This document shows, in pieces, positions 9,915-16,040 of a stretch of DNA of 16,040 bases. The notes under the pieces were generated by a model. That model worked only from the letters and a program-made list of their open reading frames with translations. It was not told the origin of the DNA and searched no databases. Position 1 is the first letter of the stretch; each line of letters starts with the position of its first letter. Origin of the DNA: Spirogloea muscicola (taxonomy: Eukaryota; Streptophyta; Zygnematophyceae; Spirogloeales; Spirogloeaceae); assembly GCA_009602725.1 (NCBI GenBank), contig WELB01000094.1, forward strand, positions 1 through 16,040, given 5' to 3'. Made by a program: the position numbers and the translations under genes.

Positions 9915-10226
9915 TCCGGTTTTGTTGTTCTGGATGACAAGCCTCGCAGTATTGCCCGTCTATCGACAATCCAAGAAAATCTGCTGCTCAACATCACCCG
10001 GTCACATGTCAACGACGACCAAGCTCCAGCTGTGCAGACAAAGGTGCTTGAAGTATATGCATTGTCCTCCGAATTAGGGGGAGAATGGCGCGAGGCCCAC
10101 ATCAGCAGGCCTTTGCCTAAGGCGCAACTGTCATCAAGTAAGAAGGCACGACCAAGTTCGGGCGAAGCTAACGTTCGCTTGCGTACCAAGCTCCGTACGC
10201 AAGCGTCAGCAGCTAACCGAAACTGA
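9915..10226 (+). CDS. Candidate terminal exon of an unknown protein
   Basis: An open frame of 103 codons ends at a TGA and begins straight after a plausible acceptor (TTATTCAG at 9907-9914). The peptide starts SGFVVLDDKPRSIARLSTIQ and has the mixed, low-bias composition of real protein, followed by a basic, Ser/Lys/Arg-rich tail (KKARPSSG onwards). I do not recognise the family. No upstream exon was found: the preceding 900 bases on this strand are the antisense of the copia remnant. It may be the last exon of a gene interrupted by that insertion, a displaced gene fragment, or a chance frame. The frame also opens upstream to an ATG at 9876, but the codons before 9915 look intronic. Confidence 0.35.
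   Translation, partial: SGFVVLDDKPRSIARLSTIQENLLLNITRSHVNDDQAPAVQTKVLEVYALSSELGGEWREAHISRPLPKAQLSSSKKARPSSGEANVRLRTKLRTQASAANRN
10176..10205. repeat. Perfect 11-bp inverted repeat (hairpin)
   Basis: CGCTTGCGTAC at 10176-10186 pairs perfectly with GTACGCAAGCG at 10195-10205 across an eight-base loop. It lies inside the last part of the candidate exon, just before its stop codon, and encodes part of the basic tail. Confidence 0.85.
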
Positions 10227-10610
10227 GCAAGTAATTGAATCTGATACTCAGCAGGCCTACTAAGAGGCAGGCTGACGTCAACACTTCTGACTCTCGTGAT
10301 GGCGGCTCTTTTCCGCGAGGACGTCACATAATCTATACAGCAGGTGCAGGCAAACCTGATGCAGAGTGGTCCAGTGGTCGAGTAAGTGTAGATTTGCAGC
10401 TGAAGTAGCTAGATTCAGGCGACGTGCACGTCAGATGCCTTTGTGGCGTCGTGCGTTGCAGAGTTGCCAAAAGACTGGTGCCGGTCACTAGGAAGGAGGC
10501 TGGCAGGCCGAGCTCATTTGAGGCGTCCGCGGCGCGATGTAACAGTGAGCAGCTAGGGCAGGATGGCGTGAGTTGGGCGCAACACTGCAGAGCGAGACAT
10601 ATGGAGCTTG
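10227..10610. other. No gene seen; probable flank of repeat R2
   Basis: No coding exon was recognised. The last 70-80 bases (about 10535-10610) loosely resemble the sequence just upstream of the R2 copy at 11901, sharing GTGAGTTG and the run-in to GAGTGATGG, so the R2 unit may begin earlier than its best-conserved part. Confidence 0.4.
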
Positions 10611-10846
10611 TACTGAGTGATGGAGGGCCTGAGTGGCCAAGTACAAAGGCAAGCACATCGACAGATGTACATCACCTGCTACTAAGCTGACCCGCTTATT
10701 GACCGGGAGTAAGCATGTAGAGGTCGCTAGCTGATGCCCGAATGCGGGACGGCAAATGACAAACCCTTCTGCCACCAGCAAAAGCTCGACCAGCTTTCTG
10801 GTGCAAAGCATGAGCCCGAGCTCGCTGCAAACAGGCTGCCACACGA
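10611..10846 (+). repeat. R2 repeat, copy A
   Basis: About 235 bp closely matching the copy at 11901-12126 over its whole length. Shared blocks in order include TGAGTGATGGAGGGCCTGAG, CCAAGTACAAAGGCAAGCAC, TAAGCTGACCCG, GTAGAGGT, CTGATGCCC and AGCTTTCTGGT. It has no coding capacity that I can recognise. Minus-strand frames in all three copies share a short peptide (CLPLYLATQALHH), but this simply reflects the DNA identity. Confidence 0.8.
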
Positions 10847-10984
10847 CGCTGAAAAACGACGAAGCTGCTGTCTGCATGCCCATCTCGGCTGGAAGGACAT
10901 CCTCGGAAAAATTTCGTGTAGTGGAAACCCTCCCTCGGGGGGGAGGGTGCTGCCCAGAGACCAATTCCTCCGACCTGCGGCTGC

Positions 10985-11225
10985 TTAACAGAGAAAGTGC
11001 TCGCCCATTGAGGATAGGGGCTGGAAAAGCCAGCCCAAAAAAGAATGAACAAAGTACGTGGAGGGGGCCAGGGGAAGCTTAACAGGGGTTACTGAGTGTT
11101 CGTAGCTACTTGAATCCGTGTGTGCTTCAGCGCTTTCCCTGGCCCCTTCGAAACTTTTCATCATCTTCTTGACCTGGCCTCTCACAGCCACTGCCATTCC
11201 CTGGAAGCGTCTTCTCTACTTTAGG
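10985..11225. repeat. R1 inverted pair 2 (foldback-like)
   Basis: A minus-strand copy (core 11018-11036, perfect 7-bp stem) and a plus-strand copy (core 11173-11189, CCTGGCCTCTCACAGCC) are head to head. The inner arms mirror each other as GGGGGCCAGGGGAAGC (11064-11079) and GCTTTCCCTGGCCCC (about 11135-11149). The outer left end has GCTCGCCCATTG. The minus arm matches the plus copy at 8191-8276 almost base for base over about 85 bp. Confidence 0.7.
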
Positions 11226-11235
11226 GGGGAGTGAA

Positions 11236-11393
11236 AGGTGCACTGAGTGCATGAAGTGGAAGGGAGGCCAAAGCAAGCCAATACACTGTGTGAGAAGAAC
11301 AGAGAGACTTCCAGGAGGCGCTAAGGTATTCATATTTAAAAATCGAACTACAGGGGGAGTCTAGTACCCACGCGTGAGCACATACATATATGC
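11236..11393 (+). repeat. R3 repeat, copy 1
   Basis: It matches 15862-16006 in block order: a GCATGAA block, GGGAGGCCAA followed by CAAGCCAATACA, then after about 60 variable bases TAGTACCCACGCGTGAGCAC. It follows directly after an R1 copy, as does the other full copy. Confidence 0.7.
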
Positions 11394-11470
11394 CTAGAGT
11401 TATCTGCGGCATATCCCCTGAGGTTATGAGCGGCCCCTTGAAAAAGTCAAGGGATTCGTGCTATCTGCGC

Positions 11471-11530
11471 ATTCTGGCCCTTCCAGACCTTGTACATCCC
11501 TTTGGGCTGGCCTCTCACGGCCATTGACTT
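11471..11530 (+). repeat. R1 copy
   Basis: Core GGGCTGGCCTCTCACGGCC at 11504-11522, preceded by TTCCAGACCTTGT, the left flank shared with the copies near 13890, 14010 and 15282. Confidence 0.75.
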
Positions 11531-11604
11531 ACAATTCAATGGCTCTTTCTTTCTATCCCGGGGGGTGAGGGGGAAATAAATTCGTGTATCTGCAACAATC
11601 GGAA

Positions 11605-11816
11605 TGGCCAAATACAATGGCAAGCACATCCGATGAAGTACATCATCCACTGCAGATTAACCGGCTCAGAAACAACGGGTCAACTCATAAAGGTCGGTAA
11701 CCGATGCCTGAAGATCAGATTCCAATTTCAAGCCCTTCTGCCACCAAGTAGAGCTCGCCTAGCCTTTTTGGTGCAAAGCATGAGCCTGAGCACGCTGTGC
11801 ACAGGACGACACTCGA
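11605..11816 (+). repeat. R2 repeat, copy B (diverged)
   Basis: It shares with copy A GGAATGGCCAA, the ACAATGGCAAGCACATC block, CCCTTCTGCCACCA and TTTTTGGTGCAAAGCATGAGCC-type sequence in the same order, with more substitutions than copies A and C show between themselves. Confidence 0.65.
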
Positions 11817-11900
11817 TGGCGCAAGAATGACAGATATGCCCGGGGGCGGGTGGGAAAGTCGTGAGTTGAAAGACTTAACGCCGGGAAGGAGTGGAGTGTG

Positions 11901-12126
11901 TATTGAGTGATGGAGGGCCTGAGTGACCAAGTACAAAGGCAAGCACATTGACAAATGTACATTACCGGCTGCTAAGCTGACCCGGTCAGTAACCCCGAGT
12001 TAGTACGTAGAGGTTGCTGACTGATGCCCAAATACCGGACGGCAATTGACAGGCCCTTTGCCCACCAGCTAAGGCTCCACTAGCTTTCTGGTTGTGATGA
12101 GCTCACTGCAAGCAGGCTGTGACACG
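11901..12126 (+). repeat. R2 repeat, copy C
   Basis: Best match to copy A. The first 60 bases differ at only a few positions, and the order of blocks is kept to the AGGCTGTGACACGA end. It starts about 85 bp after copy B. Confidence 0.8.
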
Positions 12127-12240
12127 AATTGGGGGAATGGGGAAGTGGGGGGGAAGGGAGGCGGAGCCCGCGGCCCGGGGGCCGGGTTCCATGTGTGGAT
12201 GATGCCCAGGAAGTGGCTATTCCAGAAAAGTGGCTCTCCC

Positions 12241-12300
12241 AAAGGGGGCAAGGGCCGTTAAAAGCCAGCCCGAAAGGTCTTGATAAGGTTCGATGGGGCC
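12241..12300 (-). repeat. R1 copy
   Basis: Core GGCCGTTAAAAGCCAGCCC at 12253-12271, with AAAGGTCTTGATAAGGTTCG on its right. This is the reverse complement of a diverged form of the ACCTTGT-type left flank. GGGGGCAAGGGCC on the left mirrors the GCCCTTGCCCCC right flank. Confidence 0.7.
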
Positions 12301-12329
12301 AACAGCGTTGGCTCAGGATTGGGGTAGGA

Positions 12330-12475
12330 TAAGATCGGTAGGTTGAATCACTCAATAACCACGAGTTAGGAGTCGCCAAGCCGAAAGACTAGCTGCCGGA
12401 AGCAATCCCCCCACGAAAGCCAGAGGCTGCAGCGAGAGCACGGCCAGCACGCAGGTGCAAGGCGTGGACCATGGA
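12330..12475 (+). repeat. Possible highly diverged R2 copy D
   Basis: AATAACCACGAGTTAGG and a later block ending GGTGCAAGGCGTGG resemble GTAACCCCGAGTTAG and GGTGCAAAGCATG of the R2 family in the same order and spacing. The match is weak. Confidence 0.35.
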
Positions 12476-12546
12476 CCGCTGGAGGGAAATGGAAGGTGCA
12501 TGCGATAGACCTGAGCTAACGAGCAGCGGCGGTGAAGTCAGCCGGC

Positions 12547-12930
12547 TCACCTCGCCTGCGGGACACAGTGCGCAACGCAGGGCTTGGCGAGCAGGTCGAG
12601 CCACTGGGACCCGAGAGCCTTGTGCACATCCACGGCAAGGGGTACGAACTCGTCCCCAATCGGGTAATCTGCGTGCATCGCCGCCTTGCTGCGAGCGGCG
12701 TTCGCCGCAGCATGGCAAGCCCTCGAGGCAGGAAGGCCCGACTTGGACTGATCCACCCCATCGGTGATGACAACGTCAGCGATGACGCGGGGGCCGCCGC
12801 CCGGCGTGGAGGCCACCAAGTCGACGCGCCGAGTGTGGTCCATCCGCCTTCTGCAGGATAGGCATGACGGACGTCTTCTCCACCGTCACAGTGTACCCGC
12901 CTCCAGAAATCAGTGCCGAGATGGCATCTC
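12547..12930 (-). pseudogene. Fragment resembling the C-terminal tail of a LINE-type reverse transcriptase ORF
   Basis: The minus strand reads RVDLVASTPGGGPRVIADVV, then a charged Ala-rich helix (ANAARSKAAMHAD), then IGDEFVPLAVDVHKALGSQW and a stop. This is the pattern of the non-catalytic region found after the polymerase in many algal, oomycete and plant LINE-type elements: DVVV core, Ala/Lys-rich linker, FxPLxVE/D-type strand. An adjoining frame upstream (GGGYTVTVEKTSVMP, from about 12915) appears to belong to the same protein, so one frameshift separates them near 12840. Polymerase motifs are absent, so only a 5'-truncated tail remains. The family call is from pattern memory. Confidence 0.55.
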
Positions 12931-12959
12931 TGAAGAGCATGGGCAGCAGTGCGCTCGCC

Positions 12960-13045
12960 TCCAGTCCAAAAGGGGCGAGGCCTGTGAAATGCCAGCCAGG
13001 AAAAGGACAAATAGGAATGGCAATCCAAAAGGGCCGAACAGCGCT
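12960..13045 (-). repeat. R1 copy beside the LINE-like tail
   Basis: Core GGCCTGTGAAATGCCAGCC at 12979-12997. On the left, CCAAAAGGGGCGAGG mirrors the CTCGCCCCCTTT right flank seen at 14343-14355. On the right, AGGAAAAGGACAAATAGG mirrors the TTTGTCCATTTT left flank. Confidence 0.7.
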
Positions 13046-13069
13046 GATCCACACAATCAAGCAAGTGCT

Positions 13070-13690
13070 ATGTAAGGTGATCGCTTGGAAGAACCTCTAT
13101 TAGCAGCCCCAAGTCAGAACTCAGGAGGACAGGCAACAGTGCCTGTAACGTTCCCCAGTTTGTGAGCGCCTAACGGTGTCGTTACCGCTTCCATGGCGGT
13201 TCTTTTGGCCCATCGTCCCGTTCGACGTGACGACCCGCCCTGGCACTCGTGCCGTTGTCGTTCCGTCCGGGCTCGTCCAGGTGGCCTGGCATGCTCCCGT
13301 CATGCTCAGTCAGACATGCTCGGCAGCATGTGTGGGCCCGGACGCCCATGGCGGCATGGCCGCCCGCGGCCATGCTCGGCGGCATGCCCGCCGCGGCCAT
13401 GCTCGGCGCCATGGCGCCTGCTGGAGACAGCTCATGGTTCCCTCGTCAGGCACGCTCCTCGTGGGCGAGCCTTGGGGCGACCCCCATACACCCTGGAGGG
13501 CGGGTGCACGGAGAAGCACTGACTATTGCACGAGCCGAGAGAGACCCGACCTTGGGGGCTGGGGACTCAGTGAAGCTCGGAGTAGCGCAGCCTTGCGGCT
13601 GCCTGCTGCTGTAGACCGCTGCCCCGCGCGGCTCGTTGCCGGCTCTGCTGTGGAGACCTTGGCGGCGTCCTGCGGGAGGTAAGGCTACAG
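13070..13690. other. GC-rich stretch with a 27-bp tandem duplication; no gene assigned
   Basis: Two adjacent units of period 27 start at 13366 and 13393 (each beginning GCGGCCATGCTCGGCG), with related CATGCTCGGC sequence at about 13316. The repeat length is a whole number of codons and would give an Ala/Met/Gly-rich repeat on either strand (PAAMLGGM on plus). The surrounding frames of up to 168 codons have no recognisable family and conflict with each other, so no coding call is made. Confidence 0.5.
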
Positions 13691-13869
13691 CGTGTGCCCG
13701 TGGGTGGAGCCGCTCTTTAGCGGCATCACCACAGGGCAAGTCTTCCGCTGTGCCGGAGTGCTTCCTCGTGGCGGGTGGTTGTCCCTAAACTCCCAAGCAC
13801 TCAATCCAATAAGGACACATTCGGCTCTAACCTGCCTGTTTAGGTCCGAACGTGACAGTGCCTGTCCTC

Positions 13870-14400
13870 CCGGTTTTAGACCTTGTCAATTGTCCGTGGG
13901 CTGGCTTTTTCGCAGACTGCGCTGCGCCCCTTTCAAGAGCCTTCAGACCTGCTTCTTATGCATTGATTTCGTCATAGACCTTCCCTTCCAGACCTTGTTC
14001 GTTCATTTGGCTGTGGCCTCTCATAGCCATTTGAAGAGCTGTTTCTCTTTAGAAGAGATTTGAAGAGACGTTGTTCATCCTTCTTCATCGCTTGCATAGC
14101 TGTGTGCTTCTAGCGCCTTACTGCGGGTTACTCCGACTTGCAGCTGCTCACTCGTGGGTACTAAGCTTCCATCTGCGGTCATCTCGTGTCTAGCTGTTTC
14201 TTTTATCGGCACCTTTTGGCTCTTTGGACGTTGTCTTCATTGTTTTTGGGCTGGCCTTTCCCAGTCCCTACTTTGTGGGCGAGCAATTTCTCTTCCTGCC
14301 TTTTCAACCTTTGTCCATTTTTTCCGGGATGGCGTTTCACAGCCCTCGCCCCCTTTAGAAAGAGCTCACCTCTCTGTCGTGCCAAACGCGTTTCACTTCT
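13870..14400 (+). repeat. Cluster of four R1 copies in one orientation
   Basis: Cores lie at 13898-13914, 14009-14028, 14248-14267 and 14325-14344, all on the plus strand. Left flanks are AGACCTTGTC, AGACCTTGTTCGTTCATT, GTCTTCATTGTTTTT and CCTTTGTCCATTTTTTCC. The right flank of the last copy, CTCGCCCCCTTTAGAAAGAG, repeats that of the sequence at about 8288-8306. No gene was seen in or around the cluster. Confidence 0.7.
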
Positions 14401-14644
14401 TGCCCAGCGAACTGTAGGCTGTGACAGTCAGCCTGCAGCCGCGCAAGAATCGCTGGCATGAACGGACAGGGCGAGAGGGATGGGCTCGAGAAGACAATCA
14501 CCCCTTCTCTGCCACGACTCCTCTGGCGGCTGGCGGCTGTGGACTTGGGATCATTGGCTGGCCATCGCGGGGCACTTGCTTGTTGTAGTTGGTACATTTG
14601 TCTTGTCGGAAGTTGGGTCGGAAGTTGGGGAGGCCTGCCCATTT

Positions 14645-14730
14645 GAACAAGAAGAAAGCTCTTGAACAGGGGGCAATGGCTTTGACCCAAAACCCAGCCA
14701 ATATAAGAATGGACAAGGCCCGTAAGAAGG
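14645..14730 (-). repeat. R1 copy (diverged core)
   Basis: On the minus strand: CCTTGTCCATTCT, then TTGGCTGGGTTTTGGG, then GCCATTGCCCCC and CAAGAGCTTTC. Flank order matches the family although the core carries a small insertion. Confidence 0.6.
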
Positions 14731-14939
14731 AACTCTGCAGGCAAGGCGCCCAATGTGCATGCATGACCATGAGAGCAAGCCGAGCCCGCACAGCAGTCAT
14801 GTACGAGGTGAACGAAGTGCAGAGACTGGGGCTATGCAAAGCGAAGCCCTGGGCTGGCAGAAGGGATTAGGGAAGCAAGACGAGAGCTCCGCTCGAGGGG
14901 GTTTTAGCAGCTTTTCCATTGTACGGCGATGGCAATGGC

Positions 14940-14968
14940 TCTAGGGCTCACGCGTCAGCACATACACA
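14940..14968 (+). repeat. R3 partial copy
   Basis: GGCTCACGCGTCAGCACATA is close to the CCCACGCGTGAGCACATA end block of R3 copy 1. The rest of the unit was not found to its left. Confidence 0.45.
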
Positions 14969-15244
14969 GGGCGGCTGTGAGGCTGGAGCACGCTGAGAAG
15001 GAAAGCACGTCCTCTCTCATTGAGAAGAAAGGCGCCAACGCTGAGAGACGGGATGGTTCCTCCCTGCAGAGGTAGGTCCTTGCCTTTGCCGTCCACCTGC
15101 ATGCAGGCCGCGCCTTGGCTGCTGCCTCCGGGTTCCGCCGGGGCGACGTCTTTCCGCGCTCTAGCTATCCTGACCTGCACTGGCTGACTAGAGCTTTGTG
15201 AGTCTCCTTTCTGACGTCTTTTAGCGCTTAGTATCTTGTTTCTT

Positions 15245-15335
15245 GCGCCCTCTGGCCCTTTCAGACCTTGTCCATGAGTTTGGGCCGGCTTCTCACAGCC
15301 ACTGCTGTCAATCTGGAAGCGCTTCCCCCCTCGCC
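15245..15335 (+). repeat. R1 copy
   Basis: Left flank GGCCCTTTCAGACCTTGTCC, core GGGCCGGCTTCTCACAGCC at 15282-15300, right flank CACTGCTGTCAATCTGGAAG. The same right-hand type follows the minus-strand copy at 15824-15842. Confidence 0.75.
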
Positions 15336-15419
15336 GGCGGTCCCCCACCCCCAGGGTCCGCCGTGCGCCGCCCCGCACTCTCCACACCCTTCCCTCCTCC
15401 AAGGTTCCTTCAAACGGGA

Positions 15420-15550
15420 GCATTGGCTGGTGAAGAAGACGCAGCTCCGTGCAAGCTGCTGCAGTAAAACCAGCCACCGACTGCCAAACTCGACTCCGTG
15501 CAGGTCCATCGCCAGCGCCACAAGATGATCATCTCCAAGAGTGTGGAAGC
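15420..15550 (-). pseudogene. Second LINE-like C-terminal tail fragment
   Basis: The minus strand reads LGDDHLVALAMDLHGVEFGS and then RWLVLLQQLARSC. This parallels, residue group by residue group, IGDEFVPLAVDVHKALGSQW and LDLLAKPCVAHC of the fragment at 12547-12930. The orientation is the same. The Ala-rich segment that precedes it in the first fragment is replaced here by an R1 copy. Confidence 0.5.
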
Positions 15551-15554
15551 TCAT

Positions 15555-15790
15555 TCAAGTGGGGCGACGGCTGTGAAAAGCCAGCCCAGTCCAGGATAGA
15601 CAAGCCTGAAGGGGCCGCCGGGAAGCGGGCAAGAATTGCTTGCCCTTGGATAAGAACTGAGCTTCCCTCCACATCTTGTTCTGTAATGTAGTCCTTTTCT
15701 GGCTTCTCTTTCTTTGGCTTTGGACAGTGTCCATTCTCTTTGGGCTGGCTCTCCAAGCCCCCCTTCTCTATGGGCGAGCACTTTCTTCTT
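15555..15790. repeat. R1 inverted pair 3 (foldback-like)
   Basis: A minus-strand core (GGCTGTGAAAAGCCAGCCC, 15569-15587) and a plus-strand core (15742-15760) face each other as in pairs 1 and 2. The plus copy ends TATGGGCGAGCACTTTC, nearly the mirror of the left end of pair 2. Between them, 15627-15645 is a separate perfect hairpin (GGGCAAG, five-base loop, CTTGCCC). Confidence 0.65.
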
Positions 15791-15799
15791 GGAGAAGAA

Positions 15800-15860
15800 G
15801 GAAGCGCGGCCAGATTGACTGGTGGCTGGGAGAGGCCGGCCCAAAGAGAGAGAAGGCGCG
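15800..15860 (-). repeat. R1 copy
   Basis: Core GGCTGGGAGAGGCCGGCCC at 15824-15842, with CCAGATTGACTGGT on the left, the reverse complement of the right-hand flank of the copy at 15282. Confidence 0.7.
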
Positions 15861-15861
15861 C

Positions 15862-16006
15862 GGGGCGCATGAATTGAAAGGGAGGCCAATTCAAGCCAAT
15901 ACATTGTTCAGGCAGAGTCGAGTGCAGACTAAACAATGCTACATAATACGGAGACCTAATCTAAGGTACCTAAGATGACATTAGTACCCACGGGTGAGCA
16001 CAAACA
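15862..16006 (+). repeat. R3 repeat, copy 2
   Basis: Blocks GCATGAATTGAAAGGGAGG, CAAGCCAATACATTG and TAGTACCCACGGGTGAGCAC occur in the same order and spacing as in the copy at 11236-11393. It again directly follows an R1 copy. Confidence 0.7.
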
Positions 16007-16040
16007 AATCTGACAAGCTAACTTGGGGAGCTGGAGCGCC

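Noticed and set aside
10611-12126. R2 as a tRNA gene cluster or SINE with tRNA head
   Set aside because: No cloverleaf and no convincing A and B boxes were found in the aligned copies.
13176-13682. 168-codon plus-strand frame over the 27-bp repeat
   Set aside because: Low complexity, conflicting open frames on both strands, and no family resemblance.
14941-15477. 178-codon minus-strand frame
   Set aside because: It crosses an R1 copy and part of the LINE-like tail in a different frame; no domain is recognisable.
8085-15860. R1 as a CRISPR array
   Set aside because: Copies occur on both strands at irregular spacing with diverged sequence in a eukaryotic intron-bearing genome.

Overview
This window looks like nuclear DNA from a eukaryotic alga of the green lineage, either a chlorophyte or an early streptophyte. 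Three things point there. The two recognisable genes are split into many short exons with GT/AG introns. The first matches the plant plastid-type NAD-dependent glycerol-3-phosphate dehydrogenase (GLY1/SFD1 type), including the plant-specific lead-in before the Rossmann fold and the C-terminal end. The second is a PiT-family phosphate transporter. The chlorophyte TGTAA polyadenylation signal was not seen behind either gene, so the clade is left open. The species cannot be named from sequence alone.

Layout: positions 2-3140 (+) hold nine exons of the GLY1-type dehydrogenase; the 5' end lies outside the window. Positions 3141-4044 are a gene-free stretch between two convergent genes. Positions 4045-7613 (-) hold ten exons of a PiT (PHO4 family) phosphate transporter. 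Its N-terminus is lost at a single ambiguous base (7613) inside a very GC-rich, G-run segment. All exon junctions in both genes keep phase, giving about 381 and 657 visible residues.

From about 7.9 kb to the right edge the window is accessory DNA without a convincing intact gene. It contains a decayed Ty1/copia-type retrotransposon pol remnant (about 8.91-9.69 kb, -), an orphan candidate exon (9915-10226, +), and two fragments resembling the C-terminal tail of LINE-type reverse transcriptase ORFs (12.55-12.93 kb and 15.42-15.55 kb, both -). Around these lie three dispersed non-coding repeat families.

The most striking signal is the first of these, called R1 here: about 19 copies of a short element built round a hairpin core (GGGCTGGCCTCTCACAGCC or variants). 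One copy sits in intron 1 of the dehydrogenase gene. The rest crowd into 8.1-8.4 kb and 11.0-15.85 kb, several as head-to-head inverted pairs like foldback or MITE elements. R2 (about 235 bp, three clear copies) and R3 (about 150 bp, two full copies and one partial) are interleaved with R1.

The two genes are metabolically compatible (plastid glycerol-3-phosphate supply and phosphate import), but nothing in the sequence shows that they work together. Their convergent neighbourhood is probably chance.
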